From the NCBI GenBank assembly GCA_023401495.1, contig JAEXDU010000176.1:1-6715 (forward strand): 6,715 bases of DNA, written 5' to 3'. Origin of the DNA: Bacillota bacterium. Lineage in GTDB: Bacteria; Bacillota; Clostridia; Oscillospirales; Acutalibacteraceae. Under the pieces are notes generated by a model, which saw only the letters and a program-made list of their open reading frames with translations, made no database searches and was not told the DNA's origin. Within the stretch, counting starts at the first letter, position 1; every line of letters begins with the position of its first letter. Shown here piece after piece: positions 6,173-6,715 of this stretch. Made by a program: the position numbers and the translations under genes.

Positions 6173-6715
6173 TTTCGTCCCCCTCCTTCCCCGTTTCTTC
6201 TTTTAAAATCTGCCGGAGCGTTTCCGCCTTATCCAGCCGCAGGCAGTCCCGCCCGCCGTCGGCGTCCTCATGGCCGCACACAGCAAAATACGGGCAATAT
6301 TCACAGGCATTGTGCTCACCCGTCAGCGGAAGAGCGGCAACGTCGCCCCCGTGCAGGGTCTGCACCATCTGCCCCGTAAGGTCTTTGATATATTCCATCA
6401 CTCCGTCAAGCTGCGGAGCATTTACAATCGATTCGGTTTTTGCGGGCTTACCGTCTTTGAGCGCAACGGGAATGTATTTGCCCCCGGCCTGCTCCTCCAT
6501 CCCCTGAATCACGCGGGAATCGTCGAGCAGAAGACCATTCATGCGCAGCTTCTTTTCGACAGCCGCTTCAAGGGCTTCGATCGACTGCCCCTTTGCCGCG
6601 GAAATCACGGGGCGCACGGCGGGCATGTACAAAATCCCCGCAGGGCAGAAGCGCCCGTTCTGAATCAGCGCCGCCAGATAAATCAGCATTTGCAGATTGA
6701 CCCCATACAGCACGT
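6165..6715 (-). CDS. addB: ATP-dependent nuclease subunit B (AddB), C-terminal fragment
   Basis: This is the last 183 or so codons of addB; the frame is open to the right edge, so the true start lies outside the window. The AddB C-terminus is a RecB-like nuclease domain tied together by a 4Fe-4S cluster. The visible part starts with VLYGVNLQMLIYLAAL, matching the conserved Q-containing helix that follows the catalytic D-Y-K motif, continues with PAGILYMPAV, and holds CEYCPYFAVC. That last element is the C-x2-C-x5-C group supplying three of the four cluster ligands; the fourth cysteine and the catalytic DYK motif should lie upstream of the window. The stop codon overlaps the addA start by 8 nt, so the two subunits are made from one transcript and probably by coupled translation. 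The apparent GTG at 6713 is an internal valine codon, not a start. Confidence 0.95.
   Translation of the reverse strand, partial: VLYGVNLQMLIYLAALIQNGRFCPAGILYMPAVRPVISAAKGQSIEALEAAVEKKLRMNGLLLDDSRVIQGMEEQAGGKYIPVALKDGKPAKTESIVNAPQLDGVMEYIKDLTGQMVQTLHGGDVAALPLTGEHNACEYCPYFAVCGHEDADGGRDCLRLDKAETLRQILKEETGKEGDENG
6182..6188 (-). promoter_or_regulatory. addA ribosome binding site inside the addB coding end
   Basis: AAGGAGG on the minus strand lies 9 nt before the addA ATG at 6172 and encodes part of the AddB tail (KEGDENG). It confirms the addA start and points to coupled translation of the two subunits. Confidence 0.85.

Noticed and set aside
5804..6379. A 191-codon plus-strand open frame opposite addA and addB
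   Set aside because: It lies wholly antisense to two genes with clear family motifs. Its translation is rich in Arg, Pro and Ala with no recognisable domain, as expected for a shadow frame in G+C-rich DNA.

Overview
This window looks like an ordinary chromosomal housekeeping segment of a Gram-positive, G+C-rich Firmicute. A clostridial lineage such as the Oscillospiraceae or relatives is likely, but that assignment is inference. The reasons are AddAB-type recombination proteins (the Firmicute counterpart of RecBCD), strong AGGAGG-type ribosome binding sites, an infC-rpmI-rplT cluster behind a transcription-attenuating leader of the kind known as the L20 leader, and an infC gene starting with ATT. 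Every gene I can support is on the minus strand, so the biological order runs from high to low coordinates.

Layout in transcription order. (1) 6715-6165 is the C-terminal end of addB, cut by the window edge. It overlaps addA (6172-2603, complete), and together they encode the helicase-nuclease that processes double-strand breaks. (2) A consensus SigA-type promoter (TTGACA, 17 bp spacer, TATAAT) lies just after addA. It drives a leader of about 170 nt with several hairpins, ending in an intrinsic attenuator. (3) infC (IF3, ATT start), rpmI (L35) and rplT (L20) form a tight ribosomal operon that ends at a strong intrinsic terminator. (4) A SpoU/TrmH-family RNA 2'-O-methyltransferase follows, overlapping by 4 nt with (5) the start of dprA, which is cut by the left edge of the window.

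How the genes work together: addBA handles DNA ends for recombination, and dprA loads RecA onto incoming single-stranded DNA. The middle operon makes translation components, and its output is probably tuned by L20 acting on the leader and by IF3 acting on its own rare start codon. The methyltransferase probably modifies rRNA or tRNA.

There are no mobile elements, tRNA or rRNA genes, CRISPR arrays or defence genes that I can see, and no gene-free stretch longer than about 220 bases. I do not see a previously undescribed system. The parts most worth a second look are the leader's competing RNA structures, the ATT start of infC, and how the methyltransferase-dprA pair is expressed downstream of a strong terminator.
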